Shown here: positions 36,741-47,372 of the stretch, piece after piece | Layout of the letters: each line of letters begins with the position of its first letter | Numbering within the stretch: the first letter of the stretch is position 1 | Assembly (NCBI RefSeq): GCF_024273235.1 | Contig: NZ_JANBVH010000003.1 | Span: 146,332-210,331 of the forward strand | Origin: Sphingomonas faeni | Lineage (GTDB): Bacteria; Pseudomonadota; Alphaproteobacteria; Sphingomonadales; Sphingomonadaceae | Length of the DNA stretch: 64,000 nucleotides | Reading direction: 5' to 3' | Notes under the pieces: generated by a model | Seen by the model: the letters and a program-made list of their open reading frames with translations, nothing else | Database searches by the model: none | Told to the model about the DNA's origin: nothing | Made by a program: the position numbers and the translations under genes

Positions 36741-38264
36741 ATGAGTATGGCGCGCGGTTTGGATGATGGACGAGTGAAGGCCGGTATGATCCGGTCGGCG
36801 ATCGCGGTTGCCGCGACGGCGACCGCTATGCCGCTGCTCATGGCAACGCCGCTGGCCGCACAACAGGTTACGCCCCCGCCGGTGACGCCGACGGTCGCCC
36901 CGGCCAGCCCGATGGCTGCGCCGATGCTGGCCCCGCCGGTTATCACCGTGCCGCCGCTGAGCGATGCGCAGGCGACGTTGCTAGACAAGCTGCTCAACAG
37001 CGACATCGTCGCGCAGGGCCTCAAGTCCGCCGCGACCGCGTCGACCACCGCGCCGACCAAGGACGAACTCGTCCGCGCCGCGCTCGACCATGCGCGCGCG
37101 GTCCATGCGGGTCGTCTCAGCGAGGCCGATTTCCAGCGGGACTGGGGCCTGCGCCCGCCCGCATATGATCCGACGCCCGCGTTCGCCGATGCCGTGCGGC
37201 AAGACCGGATCGCGGCGTGGTTCGCATCGCTGCCACCACCCTATGCGGGCTATGACGGCCTTCGCAAGGGGCTCCAGAACTACCGTTCGATCGCCGCTGC
37301 GGGGGGCTGGGCGCCGCTCGCTTCGGGGCCGGACTTCACGCTCGGCGCGACCGGCCCGCGGGTGATCGCGCTCCGCAAGCGGCTCGCGGCCGAGGACAAG
37401 GACGTCTCGACCAGCGGCGACAAATTCGACGCCGGCCTGCTCGACGCCGTGCGTCGCGCCCAGCGCCGCTACGGGCTCAACCCCAGCGGCATCGTCTCGA
37501 CGCAGACGCTGGCGGCGCTGAACGTGTCGGCGACCGATCGCGTGCGCCAGATCATGGCGAACATGGAGCGCTGGCGCTGGCTGCCACAGGACCTGCCGCG
37601 CGACCGTATCCAGGTGAACATCGCTGCGGCCGTGCTCACCGTGTTCGACGGTGATACGCCGGTGCAGTCGATGCGCGCGGTGACCGGCCGGCCTGGCGAC
37701 GAGACGCCGATGCTCTCCTCGACGATCCACAGCATCGTCATCAACCCGCCCTGGAACGTGCCGACCTCGATCGCGACGAAGGAATTGTGGCCGAAGGAGC
37801 GCGCGAACCCCGGTTACTTCAAGCGCAACGGCTTCAAGGTGATCGGCGGGACGCGGTTGCAGCAGCAGGCCGGCGACCAGAGTGCGCTCGGCCGGTTCAA
37901 GTTCGATTTTGCCAATGATTATTCGGTGTACCTGCACGACACGCCGAGCCGCGCGAAGTTCGCCAGCTTCAGTCGACTTTCGAGCCATGGCTGCGTACGC
38001 CTTGAAAAGCCTGCCGAACTTGCCGACCTGTTACTCAAGGGCGATCCCGCTTGGACGCCCGAGACGGTAGACGCCGCGGTGGCAAAGGGCGACACGGTGC
38101 GTGCGCGTCTCGTGAAGCCGGTGTCGGTCTACCTGCTCTACTGGACCGCGTTTGCCAGCGGCAACGGCCAGATGAACTTCCGCGCCGATCCCTATGACTG
38201 GGACGGCATCCTCGCTTCCAAGATCGAGGCGCGCACCGCACGCCAGACGATCGCCGCTCGCTGA
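36741..38264 (+). CDS. L,D-transpeptidase, YcbB-like
   Basis: 507-residue envelope enzyme that cross-links peptidoglycan stem peptides (or attaches proteins to them). A signal sequence ends near TPLAAQQ, followed by a Pro-rich linker. A peptidoglycan-binding helical domain lies in about 205-265 (DAVRRAQRRYGLNPSGIVST). The YkuD domain contains SRLSSHGCVRLEKP with H416 and C418 as the catalytic pair. The size and domain order resemble YcbB/LdtD. The ATG at 36747 has AGGA at better spacing than the one at 36741, so the protein may be two residues shorter. Confidence 0.92.
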   Translation: MSMARGLDDGRVKAGMIRSAIAVAATATAMPLLMATPLAAQQVTPPPVTPTVAPASPMAAPMLAPPVITVPPLSDAQATLLDKLLNSDIVAQGLKSAATASTTAPTKDELVRAALDHARAVHAGRLSEADFQRDWGLRPPAYDPTPAFADAVRQDRIAAWFASLPPPYAGYDGLRKGLQNYRSIAAAGGWAPLASGPDFTLGATGPRVIALRKRLAAEDKDVSTSGDKFDAGLLDAVRRAQRRYGLNPSGIVSTQTLAALNVSATDRVRQIMANMERWRWLPQDLPRDRIQVNIAAAVLTVFDGDTPVQSMRAVTGRPGDETPMLSSTIHSIVINPPWNVPTSIATKELWPKERANPGYFKRNGFKVIGGTRLQQQAGDQSALGRFKFDFANDYSVYLHDTPSRAKFASFSRLSSHGCVRLEKPAELADLLLKGDPAWTPETVDAAVAKGDTVRARLVKPVSVYLLYWTAFASGNGQMNFRADPYDWDGILASKIEARTARQTIAAR

Positions 38265-38274
38265 GAGAAACGCC

Positions 38275-38610
38275 ATGACGATGTCCACCCGTACCCGTAC
38301 CGCCATCGCCGGCGGTCTGCTTGCCGCGATGGCGCTAGCCGGCTGTTCGAGCTCCGAGCCCGAGCAGCCGCCGACGGATACCAACATGGTCGAGGATACC
38401 GGCGTGACCGAGTCCGAGGCAGCCCCTGCCCCGGTCGAGGCTGCACCGGTCGAAGCCGCACCGCCTGCGCCGGCGGTGGTCGAACCGCCGCGCGAGAAGC
38501 CGATCGCGCCGGACGAGCAGATGCTCGACGATGCGGACGCGACCGGGATGACCGCGCGCGTGACGCGCGACGAGGTGCCGGTGGAGAACGACGCCGAACC
38601 ACAGCAGTAA
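38275..38610 (+). CDS. Small Pro/Ala/Glu-rich lipoprotein
   Basis: 111-residue protein that I do not recognise. A lipoprotein signal ends in ALAGC, followed by SSSEPEQPP. The mature part is acidic and low in complexity, with repeated VEAAP units, so it is probably an extended tether rather than a globular domain. It follows the L,D-transpeptidase by 10 bp and may be cotranscribed, which could hint at a periplasmic role near peptidoglycan, but there is no direct evidence. A repeat follows. Confidence 0.7.
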   Translation: MTMSTRTRTAIAGGLLAAMALAGCSSSEPEQPPTDTNMVEDTGVTESEAAPAPVEAAPVEAAPPAPAVVEPPREKPIAPDEQMLDDADATGMTARVTRDEVPVENDAEPQQ

Positions 38611-38623
38611 GGAGTGCCGTTGC

Positions 38624-38744
38624 GATCCTCCCCCGCCAGGGGGAGGTGGCGCGCAGCGACGGAGGGGGCGGTAAGGGAAACCTCTGTTCCGTGTCCTCCC
38701 CCTCCGTCACCTTCGGTGCCACCTCCCCCTGGCGGGGGAGGATC
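38624..38744. repeat. Intergenic palindrome, CCTCCCC-AGGTGGC family
   Basis: Arms 38624-38668 and 38698-38744 are complementary at their outer 27 nt (GATCCTCCCCCGCCAGGGGG and onward) and at the inner GACGGAGGGGG. The middle of the arm differs in length (45 versus 47 nt). The second member of the family is at 6511-6627. It lies between convergent genes, and cysQ ends 6 bp beyond it. Confidence 0.9.
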
Positions 38745-38750
38745 GGAAGT

Positions 38751-39488
38751 CTACGCCACCATCGCGGCCATCACCCGGTCGCGCAGCGCGATGGGGCAGA
38801 TCAGCAGGTCGGGCATGTAGACATCCCGACAATTATACACCAACGGCGAACCGTCGATCCGGCTGCAATGCAGCCCGAACGCCGCCGCGACCGCGACCGG
38901 CGCGGCGGAATCCCATTCATACTGGCCCCCTGAGTGGAGGTAGATGTCGGCCTCGCCGCGGACCACCGCCATCGCCTTGGCGCCCGCCGACCCCATCCGG
39001 ATCAGCGTCGCGCCTAGCACTTCCGCGACCTTGACCGCCTCGGGCGCGGGCCGCGTGCGGCTGACGACCATCCGCAAGGGATCGCCCGGTGGCGGTACCG
39101 GGGCCGGCTGGTCCGAGCGCAGGACCAGGCCGAGTCCCGGCAGCGCGACCGCACCGATCGTCGCGACGCCGTCGATCGCGAGCGCGACGTGCACGGCCCA
39201 ATCGTCGCGCGCCTCGCCATATTCGCGCGTGCCGTCGACCGGATCGACGATCCATACGCGCGACATCGCCGTCCGCGTCCCGTCGCATTTGCGCTCCTCG
39301 GACAACAGCCCGTCGTCGGGCCGCGCATCCTGCAGCGCATGGACGAGGAACGCGTTCGCGGTCTCGTCGCCCGCCTTGCCGAGCGCACCCGGCGAGAACA
39401 CGCCCGACCGCCGCACTTCGAGCAGCAACCGCCCCGCCGTCTCCGCCAGATGCGCGGCGAGTTCGCCGTCGGTCATCGCCCCGCTCAT
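38751..39488 (-). CDS. cysQ: 3'(2'),5'-bisphosphate nucleotidase CysQ
   Basis: 245-residue inositol-monophosphatase-fold enzyme that hydrolyses PAP, the inhibitory by-product of sulfate activation. The metal-binding signature [12 protein letters not shown] is intact, DGLLSEE supplies the first acidic residue, and [16 protein letters not shown] is the C-terminal signature. Its start overlaps the cysNC stop (ATGA), so it is the last gene of the sulP-cysD-cysNC operon, which fits its role in clearing PAP. Confidence 0.93.
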   Translation of the reverse strand: MSGAMTDGELAAHLAETAGRLLLEVRRSGVFSPGALGKAGDETANAFLVHALQDARPDDGLLSEERKCDGTRTAMSRVWIVDPVDGTREYGEARDDWAVHVALAIDGVATIGAVALPGLGLVLRSDQPAPVPPPGDPLRMVVSRTRPAPEAVKVAEVLGATLIRMGSAGAKAMAVVRGEADIYLHSGGQYEWDSAAPVAVAAAFGLHCSRIDGSPLVYNCRDVYMPDLLICPIALRDRVMAAMVA

Positions 39489-41398
39489 GGGATCAACATC
39501 GCGACGATCGCATCCGCCGCCTCATCGGGAGTCATGCCCGTCGTATCGATCCGGATCTCCGGGTTCGCGGGCGCTTCATAGGGGGAGTCGATCCCGGTGA
39601 AGTTGGCGAGCTTGCCCGCCCGCGCCTTGGCATACAGCCCCTTCACGTCGCGCCGCTCGGCCTCCGCCAGCGGCGTGTCGATATGCACCTCGATGAACTC
39701 GCCCGGCGCCATCATCTGCCGCACCATCTCGCGCTCCGCACGGAACGGCGAGATGAACGCGGTGATCACGATCAGCCCGGCATCCGTCATCAGCTTGGCG
39801 ACCTCGCCGACGCGTCGGATATTCTCGACCCGATCGGCATCGGTGAAGCCGAGATCGCGGTTCAGCCCGTGGCGGACATTGTCGCCGTCGAGCAGGAAGG
39901 TGTGGCGGTTCATCCGCGCGAGCTTCATCTCGACGAGGTTCGCGATCGTGGACTTGCCCGCACCCGACAGCCCCGTGAACCACAGCACCGCCGCCTTCTG
40001 GTTTTTCAGCGCGGCGTGCGCTTCACGCCCGACATCCGTCGCCTGCCAATGCACGTTCTGCGCGCGCCGAAGGGAGAAGTGCAGCATCCCCGCCGCGACG
40101 GTCGCGTTGGTGATCTTGTCGACCAGGATGAACCCGCCGAGCTGGCGATTGTCGGCATAGGGCTCGAATACCAGCGGTCGGTCGGTCGAGAGGTTGGCGA
40201 TCCCGATCGCATTCAGTTCCAGCGTCTTGGCAGCAAGCCGCTCCATCGTGTTGACATTGATCTGGTATTTCGGCTGCTGGATGGTTGCCGTCACGGTCTG
40301 CGTGGCGAGTTTCAGCCAATAGGGACGTCCCGGCAGCATCTCCTCGTCTGCCATCCACACGACGGTCGCCTCGAACTGATCAGCAGCCTCGGGCGGCGAC
40401 TCCGCGGCAACGATGACGTCGCCGCGCGAGCAGTCGATCTCGTCCGCGAGCGTCAGCGTCACCGACTGCCCGGCGACCGCGCGCGGCAGATCCCCGCCGA
40501 ACGCAACCACGCGAGCGATCGTCGAGGTACGCCCGCCCGGCAGGATGCGCACCGCATCACCCGGCGCGATCGATCCGCTCGCGATCAGCCCGGAGAAGCC
40601 CCGGAAATCGAGGTTCGGACGGTTCACCCACTGCACGGGCATCCGGAACGCGCCGGCCTGATCCTCGCTCACGTCGAGCGTCACCGTGTCGAGATGATCG
40701 ATCAGCGTCGGACCGTCATACCAGGGCGTGTTCGCGCTGGCGGCGGTGATGTTGTCGCCCTTGAAGCCCGAGATCGGCATCGGCGTGAAGCCGGCGATCC
40801 CGATCGACTCCGCAAACGCCGCATAGTCCGCGACGATCCGGTCGTAGGTCGCCTGGTCGTAGCCGACGAGATCCATCTTGTTCACCGCGAGCACGAGGTG
40901 CCGGATGCCGATCAGATGCGCGAGATAGCTGTGCCGCTTGGTCTGGGTGAGGATACCCTTGCGCGCATCGACCAAAATCACCGCGAGATCGGCGGTCGAC
41001 GCGCCGGTGATCATGTTGCGCGTATATTGCTCATGCCCCGGCGTATCCGCGACGATGAACTTGCGCTTCTCGGTCGAGAAATAGCGATAGGCGACGTCGA
41101 TCGTGATCCCCTGCTCGCGCTCGGCGGCGAGGCCATCGACCAGCAAGGCGAAGTCGATCTCCTGGCCTTGCGTGCCGACCTTCTTCGAATCGCTCTCCAA
41201 CGCGGCGAGCTGATCCTCGAAGATCATCTTAGAATCGTACAGCAAGCGCCCGATAAGCGTCGACTTTCCGTCGTCCACCGACCCGCAGGTGATGAACCGC
41301 AACAGGCTCTTGTGCTGGTGCTGGAGCAGATAGGCGTCGATGTCCTCGGCGATGATGTCCTGCACTTGGTAGGCAGATTCCTGCGTGCGCGTAGCCAT
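39485..41398 (-). CDS. cysNC: Bifunctional sulfate adenylyltransferase subunit 1/APS kinase
   Basis: 637-residue fusion of CysN and CysC. The N-terminal GTPase has G1 [10 protein letters not shown]3 [11 protein letters not shown] and G4 NKMDLVG, then two beta-barrel domains to about residue 440. The C-terminal APS kinase has P-loop [11 protein letters not shown] and [17 protein letters not shown]. With CysD it forms APS from sulfate and ATP and then phosphorylates it to PAPS. It overlaps cysD by one base and cysQ by four. Confidence 0.95.
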   Translation of the reverse strand: MATRTQESAYQVQDIIAEDIDAYLLQHQHKSLLRFITCGSVDDGKSTLIGRLLYDSKMIFEDQLAALESDSKKVGTQGQEIDFALLVDGLAAEREQGITIDVAYRYFSTEKRKFIVADTPGHEQYTRNMITGASTADLAVILVDARKGILTQTKRHSYLAHLIGIRHLVLAVNKMDLVGYDQATYDRIVADYAAFAESIGIAGFTPMPISGFKGDNITAASANTPWYDGPTLIDHLDTVTLDVSEDQAGAFRMPVQWVNRPNLDFRGFSGLIASGSIAPGDAVRILPGGRTSTIARVVAFGGDLPRAVAGQSVTLTLADEIDCSRGDVIVAAESPPEAADQFEATVVWMADEEMLPGRPYWLKLATQTVTATIQQPKYQINVNTMERLAAKTLELNAIGIANLSTDRPLVFEPYADNRQLGGFILVDKITNATVAAGMLHFSLRRAQNVHWQATDVGREAHAALKNQKAAVLWFTGLSGAGKSTIANLVEMKLARMNRHTFLLDGDNVRHGLNRDLGFTDADRVENIRRVGEVAKLMTDAGLIVITAFISPFRAEREMVRQMMAPGEFIEVHIDTPLAEAERRDVKGLYAKARAGKLANFTGIDSPYEAPANPEIRIDTTGMTPDEAADAIVAMLIP

Positions 41399-42324
41399 CA
41401 GAAATAGCCCTCCTGCTTCTTCTTCTCCATGCTCGCCGAGCCCGCATCGCGGTCGATCGCGCGGCCCTGGCGTTCGCTGGTGGTGGTCAGCAGCATCTCC
41501 TGGATCACCGCCGACAGGCTCGCCGCCTCGCTCTCGACCGCACCCGTCAGCGGGTAGCAGCCTAGCGTGCGGAAGCGGATGGAGCGTTCAACGGGGACTT
41601 CGCCGGGTTCCAGGCGAAAGCGATCGTCGTCGACCATCAGCAGCATGCCGTCGCGCTCGACGGTCGGGCGCGGCGCGGCGAAATAGAGCGGAACGATCGG
41701 AATGTCCTCGAGCTGGATATATTGCCAGACATCGAGTTCGGTCCAGTTGGAGATCGGGAAGACGCGGATGCTCTCGCCCTTCGCTTTCCGCGCATTGTAG
41801 AGGTTCCACAGCTCGGGGCGCTGCTTCTTAGGATCCCAGCGATGATGCGCCGCGCGGAACGAGAAGACGCGCTCCTTCGCGCGACTCTTCTCCTCGTCAC
41901 GCCGCGCGCCGCCGAACGCCGCGTCGAAGCCGTGGAGATCGAGCGCCTGCTTGAGCCCCTCGGTCTTCCACATGTCGGTGTGGAGGGCGCCGTGGTCGAA
42001 CGGGTTGATCCCGCGCGCCTCGGCTTCGGGGTTCTTGTAGACGAGCAACTCCATGCCGCTCTCCGCCGCCATCCGGTCGCGCAGGTCGTACATCGCCTTG
42101 AACTTCCACGTCGTATCGACATGCAGCAGCGGGAATGGCGGCGGCGACGGATAGAAGGCTTTCCGCGCGAGATGCAGCATCACCGCGGAATCCTTGCCGA
42201 CGCTGTAGAGCATCACCGGGCGCTCGCACTCGGCCACGACCTCGCGCAGGATATGGATGCTCTCGGCCTCGAGCCGCTGGAGATGCGTGAGCGACACGGG
42301 GCCGGTATCTGGAAGTTTCGTCAT
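41398..42324 (-). CDS. cysD: Sulfate adenylyltransferase subunit 2
   Basis: 308-residue ATP-pyrophosphatase subunit of ATP sulfurylase, which activates sulfate. The PP-loop reads [18 protein letters not shown], and [21 protein letters not shown] is typical. The chosen ATG at 42324 has GAGGGGG just before it. A longer frame to 42384 is open but lacks support. It lies 70 bp downstream of the sulP stop. Confidence 0.94.
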   Translation of the reverse strand: MTKLPDTGPVSLTHLQRLEAESIHILREVVAECERPVMLYSVGKDSAVMLHLARKAFYPSPPPFPLLHVDTTWKFKAMYDLRDRMAAESGMELLVYKNPEAEARGINPFDHGALHTDMWKTEGLKQALDLHGFDAAFGGARRDEEKSRAKERVFSFRAAHHRWDPKKQRPELWNLYNARKAKGESIRVFPISNWTELDVWQYIQLEDIPIVPLYFAAPRPTVERDGMLLMVDDDRFRLEPGEVPVERSIRFRTLGCYPLTGAVESEAASLSAVIQEMLLTTTSERQGRAIDRDAGSASMEKKKQEGYF

Positions 42325-42394
42325 CCCCCTCGAAGTAGGGCGTCGGGGCGGCGCGTACAGCATCGTATTTCTCGCCCGCCCCAAAGATCGAGCA

Positions 42395-43873
42395 CTAGCC
42401 CCCGATCGGATCCATCATCAGCGGGGCATGGCGATCGACCAGCGTGGCACTCGCCGCGTTGAGGCCGATGACCTCGACCTCGCGGCCGTGGCGGCGCAAT
42501 TTGCCGACGACATCTTCGAGCGCGGCGACCGCCGTGACGTCCCACAGATGGGCGTTGGTCAGGTCGATGCGGACGGCGCGGGCCGTCTCGCGCAGGTCGA
42601 AGCGATCGGCGAAGATATCGGCGCTGGCAAAGAATATCTGACCGCTTACCCGGTAGATACGCGTGTCGCTTGCCACGTCGTGATCGATCGCGACATCCAT
42701 CAACCGCGTGACCTTCCACGCGAAGAATACGCCGCTGAGCAGCACGCCGACGCCGACGCCAAGCGACAGATCGTGAGTCGCGACGGTGACGACGACGGTC
42801 GCGACCATCACCACGCTCGACATCTTGGGGTGCCGCGCGAGATCGCGGAGCGAGCCCCAGGAGAAGGTACTGATCGACACCATGATCATGATCGCGACCA
42901 GCGCCGCGACCGGCACCTGCGCGACCCACGGCCGGAGTGGGACCATGACGATCAGCAGGAACACGCCTGCGACCATCGTCGAGAGCCGCCCGGTGCCGCC
43001 ATAGCGGACGTTGCCGACGGTCTGGCCGATCATCCCGCACCCGGCGATCCCGCCGAACGCGCCCGCGGCGATGTTGGCGAGGCCGAGCCCGGTGCATTCG
43101 CGCGCCTTCGAGCTGGTGGTCTCGGTGAGTTCGTCGACGACGCTGGCGGTCATCATCGATTCGAGCAGGCCGACCGCGGCCATCGCGAACGCATAGGGGG
43201 CGACGATCCGTAGCGTGTCCCAGGTCAGGGGCACGTCGGGCAGCCCGAACGAGGGGAGCGAATCCGGCAGGCGACCGAGATCGCCGACGGTCTTCAGCGG
43301 CATCGGGGCCCACATCGCAATCGCGGTGAGGACGACGATGCAGATCAGTGGCGACGGGATCGCGCTGGAGATCCGGGGCACTAGGTAGATGATCGCGAGA
43401 CCGCCGGCGATCATCGCATAGGCCTGCCAGCTGACGCCGACCATCTGCGGCACCTGCGCCGAGAAGATCAGGATCGCGAGCGCGTTGACGAACCCGGCAT
43501 GGACCGATTTCGAGACGAACCGCATCAAGATGTCGAGCTTGGCGAGCCCGAAGGCGATCTGGAGCGCGCCGGCGAGGATCGTCGCGACGAGCAGATATTG
43601 CAGGCCGTATGCGTGGACGAGCGCGGCGGCAACGAGCGCGACGGAGCCTGCCGCGCCGGAGATCATCGCCGGGCGGCCGCCGGCGAACGCGATGACGATG
43701 CCGATCACGAACGAGGCGAACAGGCCGACTTCGGGATCGATGCCGGCGACGAACGAGAAGGCGATGACCTCGGGGATCAGCGCGAAGGTGCCGACCATGC
43801 CGGCGAGAACGTCGCGGCGCGCAGCCGTCGGGCCGCTGAACCATTCGGCCCGGTAACGAGAAAGTGATGTCAT
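42395..43873 (-). CDS. SulP-family sulfate/anion permease
   Basis: 492-residue membrane protein with about 12 hydrophobic segments between residues 24 and 390 and a C-terminal STAS domain (about 415-485, [21 protein letters not shown]). SulP proteins carry sulfate, bicarbonate or other anions. As the first gene before cysD, cysNC and cysQ, sulfate is the likely substrate. The ATG at 43873 gives the usual N-terminal soluble segment [12 protein letters not shown]. No good ribosome-binding site is visible. Homologues without sulfur genes may be bicarbonate carriers. Confidence 0.9.
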   Translation of the reverse strand: MTSLSRYRAEWFSGPTAARRDVLAGMVGTFALIPEVIAFSFVAGIDPEVGLFASFVIGIVIAFAGGRPAMISGAAGSVALVAAALVHAYGLQYLLVATILAGALQIAFGLAKLDILMRFVSKSVHAGFVNALAILIFSAQVPQMVGVSWQAYAMIAGGLAIIYLVPRISSAIPSPLICIVVLTAIAMWAPMPLKTVGDLGRLPDSLPSFGLPDVPLTWDTLRIVAPYAFAMAAVGLLESMMTASVVDELTETTSSKARECTGLGLANIAAGAFGGIAGCGMIGQTVGNVRYGGTGRLSTMVAGVFLLIVMVPLRPWVAQVPVAALVAIMIMVSISTFSWGSLRDLARHPKMSSVVMVATVVVTVATHDLSLGVGVGVLLSGVFFAWKVTRLMDVAIDHDVASDTRIYRVSGQIFFASADIFADRFDLRETARAVRIDLTNAHLWDVTAVAALEDVVGKLRRHGREVEVIGLNAASATLVDRHAPLMMDPIGG

Positions 43874-44070
43874 ATGTAAATCCGCATAGGACGCGAGAAC
43901 CGCGGCGATTGCGCGGGCGGTTCGGTATAAAGGCGTCGTTGCGTTGTCCGGCGGATCGGCGGCCGGAATAGCCACCCGGAATTGCACCGGGTCCAAGCGA
44001 GTGGGTGTTCGTTAGCGGAGGGGGTGCTGCAATGCAACATGCTGGGCGGAAGTCTCGCGACTCACGTACC

Positions 44071-44172
44071 TCCGTCATGCCGGGCTTGTTCCGGCATCCA
44101 CGGCGCGGCATTCTCTGCAGCGTTTGATCGCGCGGAACCGTGGTCCCCGGAACAAGTCCGGGGTGACGGAGT
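44071..44172. repeat. Intergenic palindrome, GC-hairpin family (DUF488/sulP)
   Basis: Arms 44071-44109 and 44131-44172 share CTCCGTCATGCCGGGCTTGT and its imperfect complement, with a nested hairpin in each arm. It lies in the 337-bp gap between sulP and the DUF488 gene on the minus strand. The rest of the gap (43874-44070, 44173-44210) shows no gene. Confidence 0.82.
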
Positions 44173-44210
44173 GGATTGGGCGACCTTGTCTCGGGACGCT
44201 GATCAGCCCG

Positions 44211-44654
44211 TTACGTAAACAAATCCACCACCTCGGCCCCCTCGCCCACCGCCTGCAACAGCAAGGTCCGGTGGCAATGACACGGGTCGCGCTCGAAACA
44301 CAGCAGCGCGCTGGGTTTCTCCGCGGCGAGCCCGAGCATGATCGCCGCCTGTGCCTGAGCCTCGGGCAGTTCGAGTTGCTCGTCATACACCGCGGTCAAG
44401 GTCGCCACGTCGCCCTTCTTCGCCGCATCGCGGCCGCGCTTAGGCGTCCCGAGCGCCTTCAGGTGGACGTAATCGATCTCGACCTCACGCAACGATGCGG
44501 CAAGCGACGTCTTAGAAAACCCCGGCCGCCGCGACAGCGGGAGCGCGCGGACGTCGATCACCCGCTCCACCCCCGCCGCCTTCAGCGCGCTGAGGAAATC
44601 GGTCATCGTCGTGGCCTCGTAGCCGATCGTGAATATCTTCGTGGGGTGCGTCAT
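44211..44654 (-). CDS. DUF488 domain protein
   Basis: 147-residue protein of the DUF488 family, function unknown. Conserved features are the N-terminal [37 protein letters not shown], and the Cys/His-rich [17 protein letters not shown], which could bind metal. The ATG at 44654 fits homologues. An ATG ten codons upstream is in frame but would overlap the divergent trmFO promoter further. It is divergent from trmFO with 73 bp between starts. Confidence 0.85.
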   Translation of the reverse strand: MTHPTKIFTIGYEATTMTDFLSALKAAGVERVIDVRALPLSRRPGFSKTSLAASLREVEIDYVHLKALGTPKRGRDAAKKGDVATLTAVYDEQLELPEAQAQAAIMLGLAAEKPSALLCFERDPCHCHRTLLLQAVGEGAEVVDLFT

Positions 44655-44692
44655 GAGAACGAAGTGGGACTGCCCCGCCGACACGACAACCG

Positions 44693-44720
44693 CTGACAGG
44701 ACAGGCGTCCCGCGCTATCT
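44693..44720 (+). promoter_or_regulatory. Probable trmFO promoter placed for a leaderless mRNA
   Basis: CTGACA (44693-44698), a 16-nt spacer and CTATCT (44715-44720) are followed after 7 nt by the ATG of trmFO at 44728. There is no convincing ribosome-binding site in those 7 nt (GTCCGGA). Its -10 hexamer and spacing match the lipA promoter exactly. Confidence 0.5.
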
Positions 44721-44727
44721 GTCCGGA

Positions 44728-46095
44728 ATGACCCACGATATCCATGTCATCGGCGGCGGCCTCGCCGGTTCCGAAGCCGCCTGGCAACTCGCCGAAGCCG
44801 GCCTCAAGGTCCGCCTGTCCGAAATGCGCGGCAGCGGCGAAGGCACGCCTGCGCACCAGACCGACGGCCTCGCCGAACTCGTCTGCTCGAACAGTTTCCG
44901 CTCGGACGATGCGGAGAGCAACGCCGTCGGACTGCTCCACCAGGAACTGCGCACGCTCGGCTCGCTGATCATGCGGCAGGCCGACATCCACCGCGTCCCC
45001 GCGGGCTCGGCGCTCGCGGTCGACCGCGACAATTTCTCGAACAGCGTGACGGAGGCGATCGACCAGCATCCGAATATCACGCTGGTCCGCGAACGTATCG
45101 ACGCGCTCCCCGACGGCCCGACGATCATCGCCACCGGCCCGCTCACCGCCGCCTCGCTGGCCGCCGGGATCGGCGCTGAGACAGGCCGAGAGGCGCTCGC
45201 GTTCTTCGATGCGCTCGCACCGATCGTCCACCGCGATTCGATCGACATGGACACCGCCTGGTTCGCGTCGCGCTGGGACAAGGGTGAGGGCAAGGATTAC
45301 ATCAACTGCCCGATGGACAAGGATCAGTATCTCGCCTTCCACCGGGGCCTGGTCGATGGCGAGAAGACCCCGTTCAAGGACTGGGAGAAGGACACGCCCT
45401 ATTTCGATGGCTGCATGCCGATCGAGGTGATGGCCGAGCGTGGCGTCGACACGCTGCGCTACGGCCCGATGAAGCCCGTGGGCCTCGACAATCCCAAGAC
45501 GGGCCGGTGGCCACATGCCGTCGTCCAGCTTCGGCAGGACAATGCGCAGGGCACGCTATGGAACATCGTCGGCTTCCAGACCAAGCTGAAGCACGCCGAC
45601 CAGGTGCGGCTGTTCCGGAGCATTCCCGGTCTGGAGAATGCCGAGTTCGCGCGGCTGGGCGGGCTGCACCGCAACACGTTCATCCGCTCGCCCGAACTGC
45701 TCGACGAGACGCTGCGGCTGAAGTCGCGCCCGAACATCCGTTTCGCAGGCCAGATCACCGGGTGCGAGGGGTATATCGAAAGCTGTGGGATCGGCATGCT
45801 CGCGGGGCTGTTTGCGGCGGCCGAACTGACCGGCAAGACGCTGACGCCGCCACCCTATGCGACCGCGCTGGGCGCGTTGCTCGGGCACATCACCGGCGGG
45901 GCGGAGGCCGAGACGTATCAGCCGATGAACGTGAACTTCGGCCTGTTCCCGCCGATCCCCGGCAGGACGAAGAAAACCGATCGCAAGCGGATGTACACCG
46001 ACAGGGGCCGTGCGGCGCTCGCAGAGTGGCTCAACTCTCCTCGGCAACAGCCTGAACCGGTGGACAATTCAGCCGAGCTGGCCCCTTCCGCTTGA
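44728..46095 (+). CDS. trmFO: Folate-dependent tRNA (uracil-54) C5-methyltransferase TrmFO
   Basis: 455-residue FAD enzyme that makes ribothymidine at tRNA position 54 using methylene-tetrahydrofolate. The N-terminal dinucleotide fold [20 protein letters not shown] is clear, as are [11 protein letters not shown] and [16 protein letters not shown] (with the family Cys). The ATG at 44728 starts right at this fold. An open frame from 44629 contains non-homologous residues. Its last 65 bp overlap the 3' end of the convergent EF-hand gene. Confidence 0.94.
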   Translation: MTHDIHVIGGGLAGSEAAWQLAEAGLKVRLSEMRGSGEGTPAHQTDGLAELVCSNSFRSDDAESNAVGLLHQELRTLGSLIMRQADIHRVPAGSALAVDRDNFSNSVTEAIDQHPNITLVRERIDALPDGPTIIATGPLTAASLAAGIGAETGREALAFFDALAPIVHRDSIDMDTAWFASRWDKGEGKDYINCPMDKDQYLAFHRGLVDGEKTPFKDWEKDTPYFDGCMPIEVMAERGVDTLRYGPMKPVGLDNPKTGRWPHAVVQLRQDNAQGTLWNIVGFQTKLKHADQVRLFRSIPGLENAEFARLGGLHRNTFIRSPELLDETLRLKSRPNIRFAGQITGCEGYIESCGIGMLAGLFAAAELTGKTLTPPPYATALGALLGHITGGAEAETYQPMNVNFGLFPPIPGRTKKTDRKRMYTDRGRAALAEWLNSPRQQPEPVDNSAELAPSA

Positions 46096-46501
46096 CCGCG
46101 GTCGTGGCGAATTCGGGGGCGGTCATCGCGCCCGATTTGTCACGGTCCGCATCCGCAAACTTGGTCGTCGCCTTGACCGCCCATTCGTCGAACGACAGCG
46201 TGCCGTCGCCGTCCACGTCGAGCCGCGCGTAAGCCTTGCGCCGCTGGACGAGATATTCCTCGCGCGTGATCTTCGCATCACGATCCTTGTCGTAGCGATC
46301 GAACCGCTTCTGCTCGCGCGTCTTGGCGGTCGCCTCGGGCGCGGCATCGGGTAGCGGATCGCTGGCTACCGCCGCGCCGCCCGCTTGCGATACCGGTTGT
46401 GCGGGCAGCAGCGGCCTCGGCCGCGCGTTCCCGCTGAACAGCATGAACCCCGCGACGATCAACGCGATCACCGCCATACCGCCCGCCAGATACCGCCACA
46501 T
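46031..46501 (-). CDS. Membrane-anchored EF-hand protein
   Basis: 156-residue protein with an N-terminal hydrophobic anchor ([19 protein letters not shown]) and three EF-hand loops: [24 protein letters not shown] and [12 protein letters not shown]. The last is a weaker match to the 12-residue calcium loop. It probably binds calcium in the periplasm. Starts at 46516 or 46531 are also open. The 3' end overlaps trmFO by 65 bp on the opposite strand. Confidence 0.8.
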   Translation of the reverse strand: MWRYLAGGMAVIALIVAGFMLFSGNARPRPLLPAQPVSQAGGAAVASDPLPDAAPEATAKTREQKRFDRYDKDRDAKITREEYLVQRRKAYARLDVDGDGTLSFDEWAVKATTKFADADRDKSGAMTAPEFATTAVKRKGPARLNCPPVQAVAEES

Positions 46502-46567
46502 CGCCGCCACCCCCATTGCCCAAGCCTGCACGCTAGGCCCCGGATGCGACGATCCCCATCCGATTGG

Positions 46568-47221
46568 TCAGTATCCGGTCAGTCTGTGCCACGCCAACCG
46601 CCCGACCCGCTTCGGGCTGCCCGGTGGCGGCGGTGAATCCGACACGTCGAACCGCGCCGACAGCGCCATCGCCCCGAGCGCACGTCCCCTGCCCGGCCAG
46701 CGACCCCGCAATGCCGCGTCGAGCGCCTCGACCGCGCGCGCGCGCGTCAACGCACGGCTGGGCGCGTCGGTCAGCCGCTGTGACAGATCGGCCATCGCCC
46801 AGCCCTCGCCTGCCAAACCGATCCGCGCGTCGCTCACCGAGAGGATCAGGCCGGCCAGTTCGAACACCCGCCGTCCCCGATCGCGCGCGAACCGTTCGAC
46901 GGCCGCGGCATCGAGCACCGGCTCGAGCAGAGCCTCCCACCCATCGGTCATCGCCGCCAGCATCGTCCCCGATACGCCGGCCGGCAGCACCGACGTCTGG
47001 AGCGCGGTCAGCACGGGCTCGGCCGGCGCTGGCGCGACATCCAGCCGCCCCAGCGCCTCATACCACCAGGTCAGTCGCATCTGGCCGACCAACGGCTCGC
47101 GCGTCGTCCGCAGGATCGCGCCGAGCGTATCGTCGAGCGCGAACAATGCTTTGAGGGCGGGACGTGCGGCGGGGTCGGCGTAGGTCAACGCCAGTTCGCG
47201 ATCGGGGTCAGGACGGTTCAT
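46568..47221 (-). CDS. Squalene/phytoene synthase-like protein (NDUFAF6-like)
   Basis: 217-residue distant member of the squalene/phytoene synthase fold. The segment ARPALKALFALDDTLGAIL and VGQMRLTWWYEAL correspond to family positions, but the usual two Asp-rich DxxxD motifs that bind diphosphate are not seen. The pattern resembles mitochondrial complex I assembly factor NDUFAF6 and its alphaproteobacterial relatives. A catalytic prenyl-synthase role is therefore doubtful. AGGA precedes the ATG. No carotenoid or hopanoid genes are near. Confidence 0.72.
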   Translation of the reverse strand: MNRPDPDRELALTYADPAARPALKALFALDDTLGAILRTTREPLVGQMRLTWWYEALGRLDVAPAPAEPVLTALQTSVLPAGVSGTMLAAMTDGWEALLEPVLDAAAVERFARDRGRRVFELAGLILSVSDARIGLAGEGWAMADLSQRLTDAPSRALTRARAVEALDAALRGRWPGRGRALGAMALSARFDVSDSPPPPGSPKRVGRLAWHRLTGY

Positions 47222-47372
47222 CGTCCTGCGATACCGCCCCGATCATGCTCGTGCATACCCCCGGCACGACACCGGTCCCGTGATTCATATTGCGCTAACC
47301 ACGTCCCTTGAGCGGGATTTACGAGATCGCGGTGCAGGACGCGGCGAGATACCGCCCCAAGTCAGGACTGCG

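Noticed and set aside
39089..41407. A 772-codon plus-strand frame opposite cysNC
   Set aside because: Antisense to a conserved bifunctional enzyme and with biased composition.
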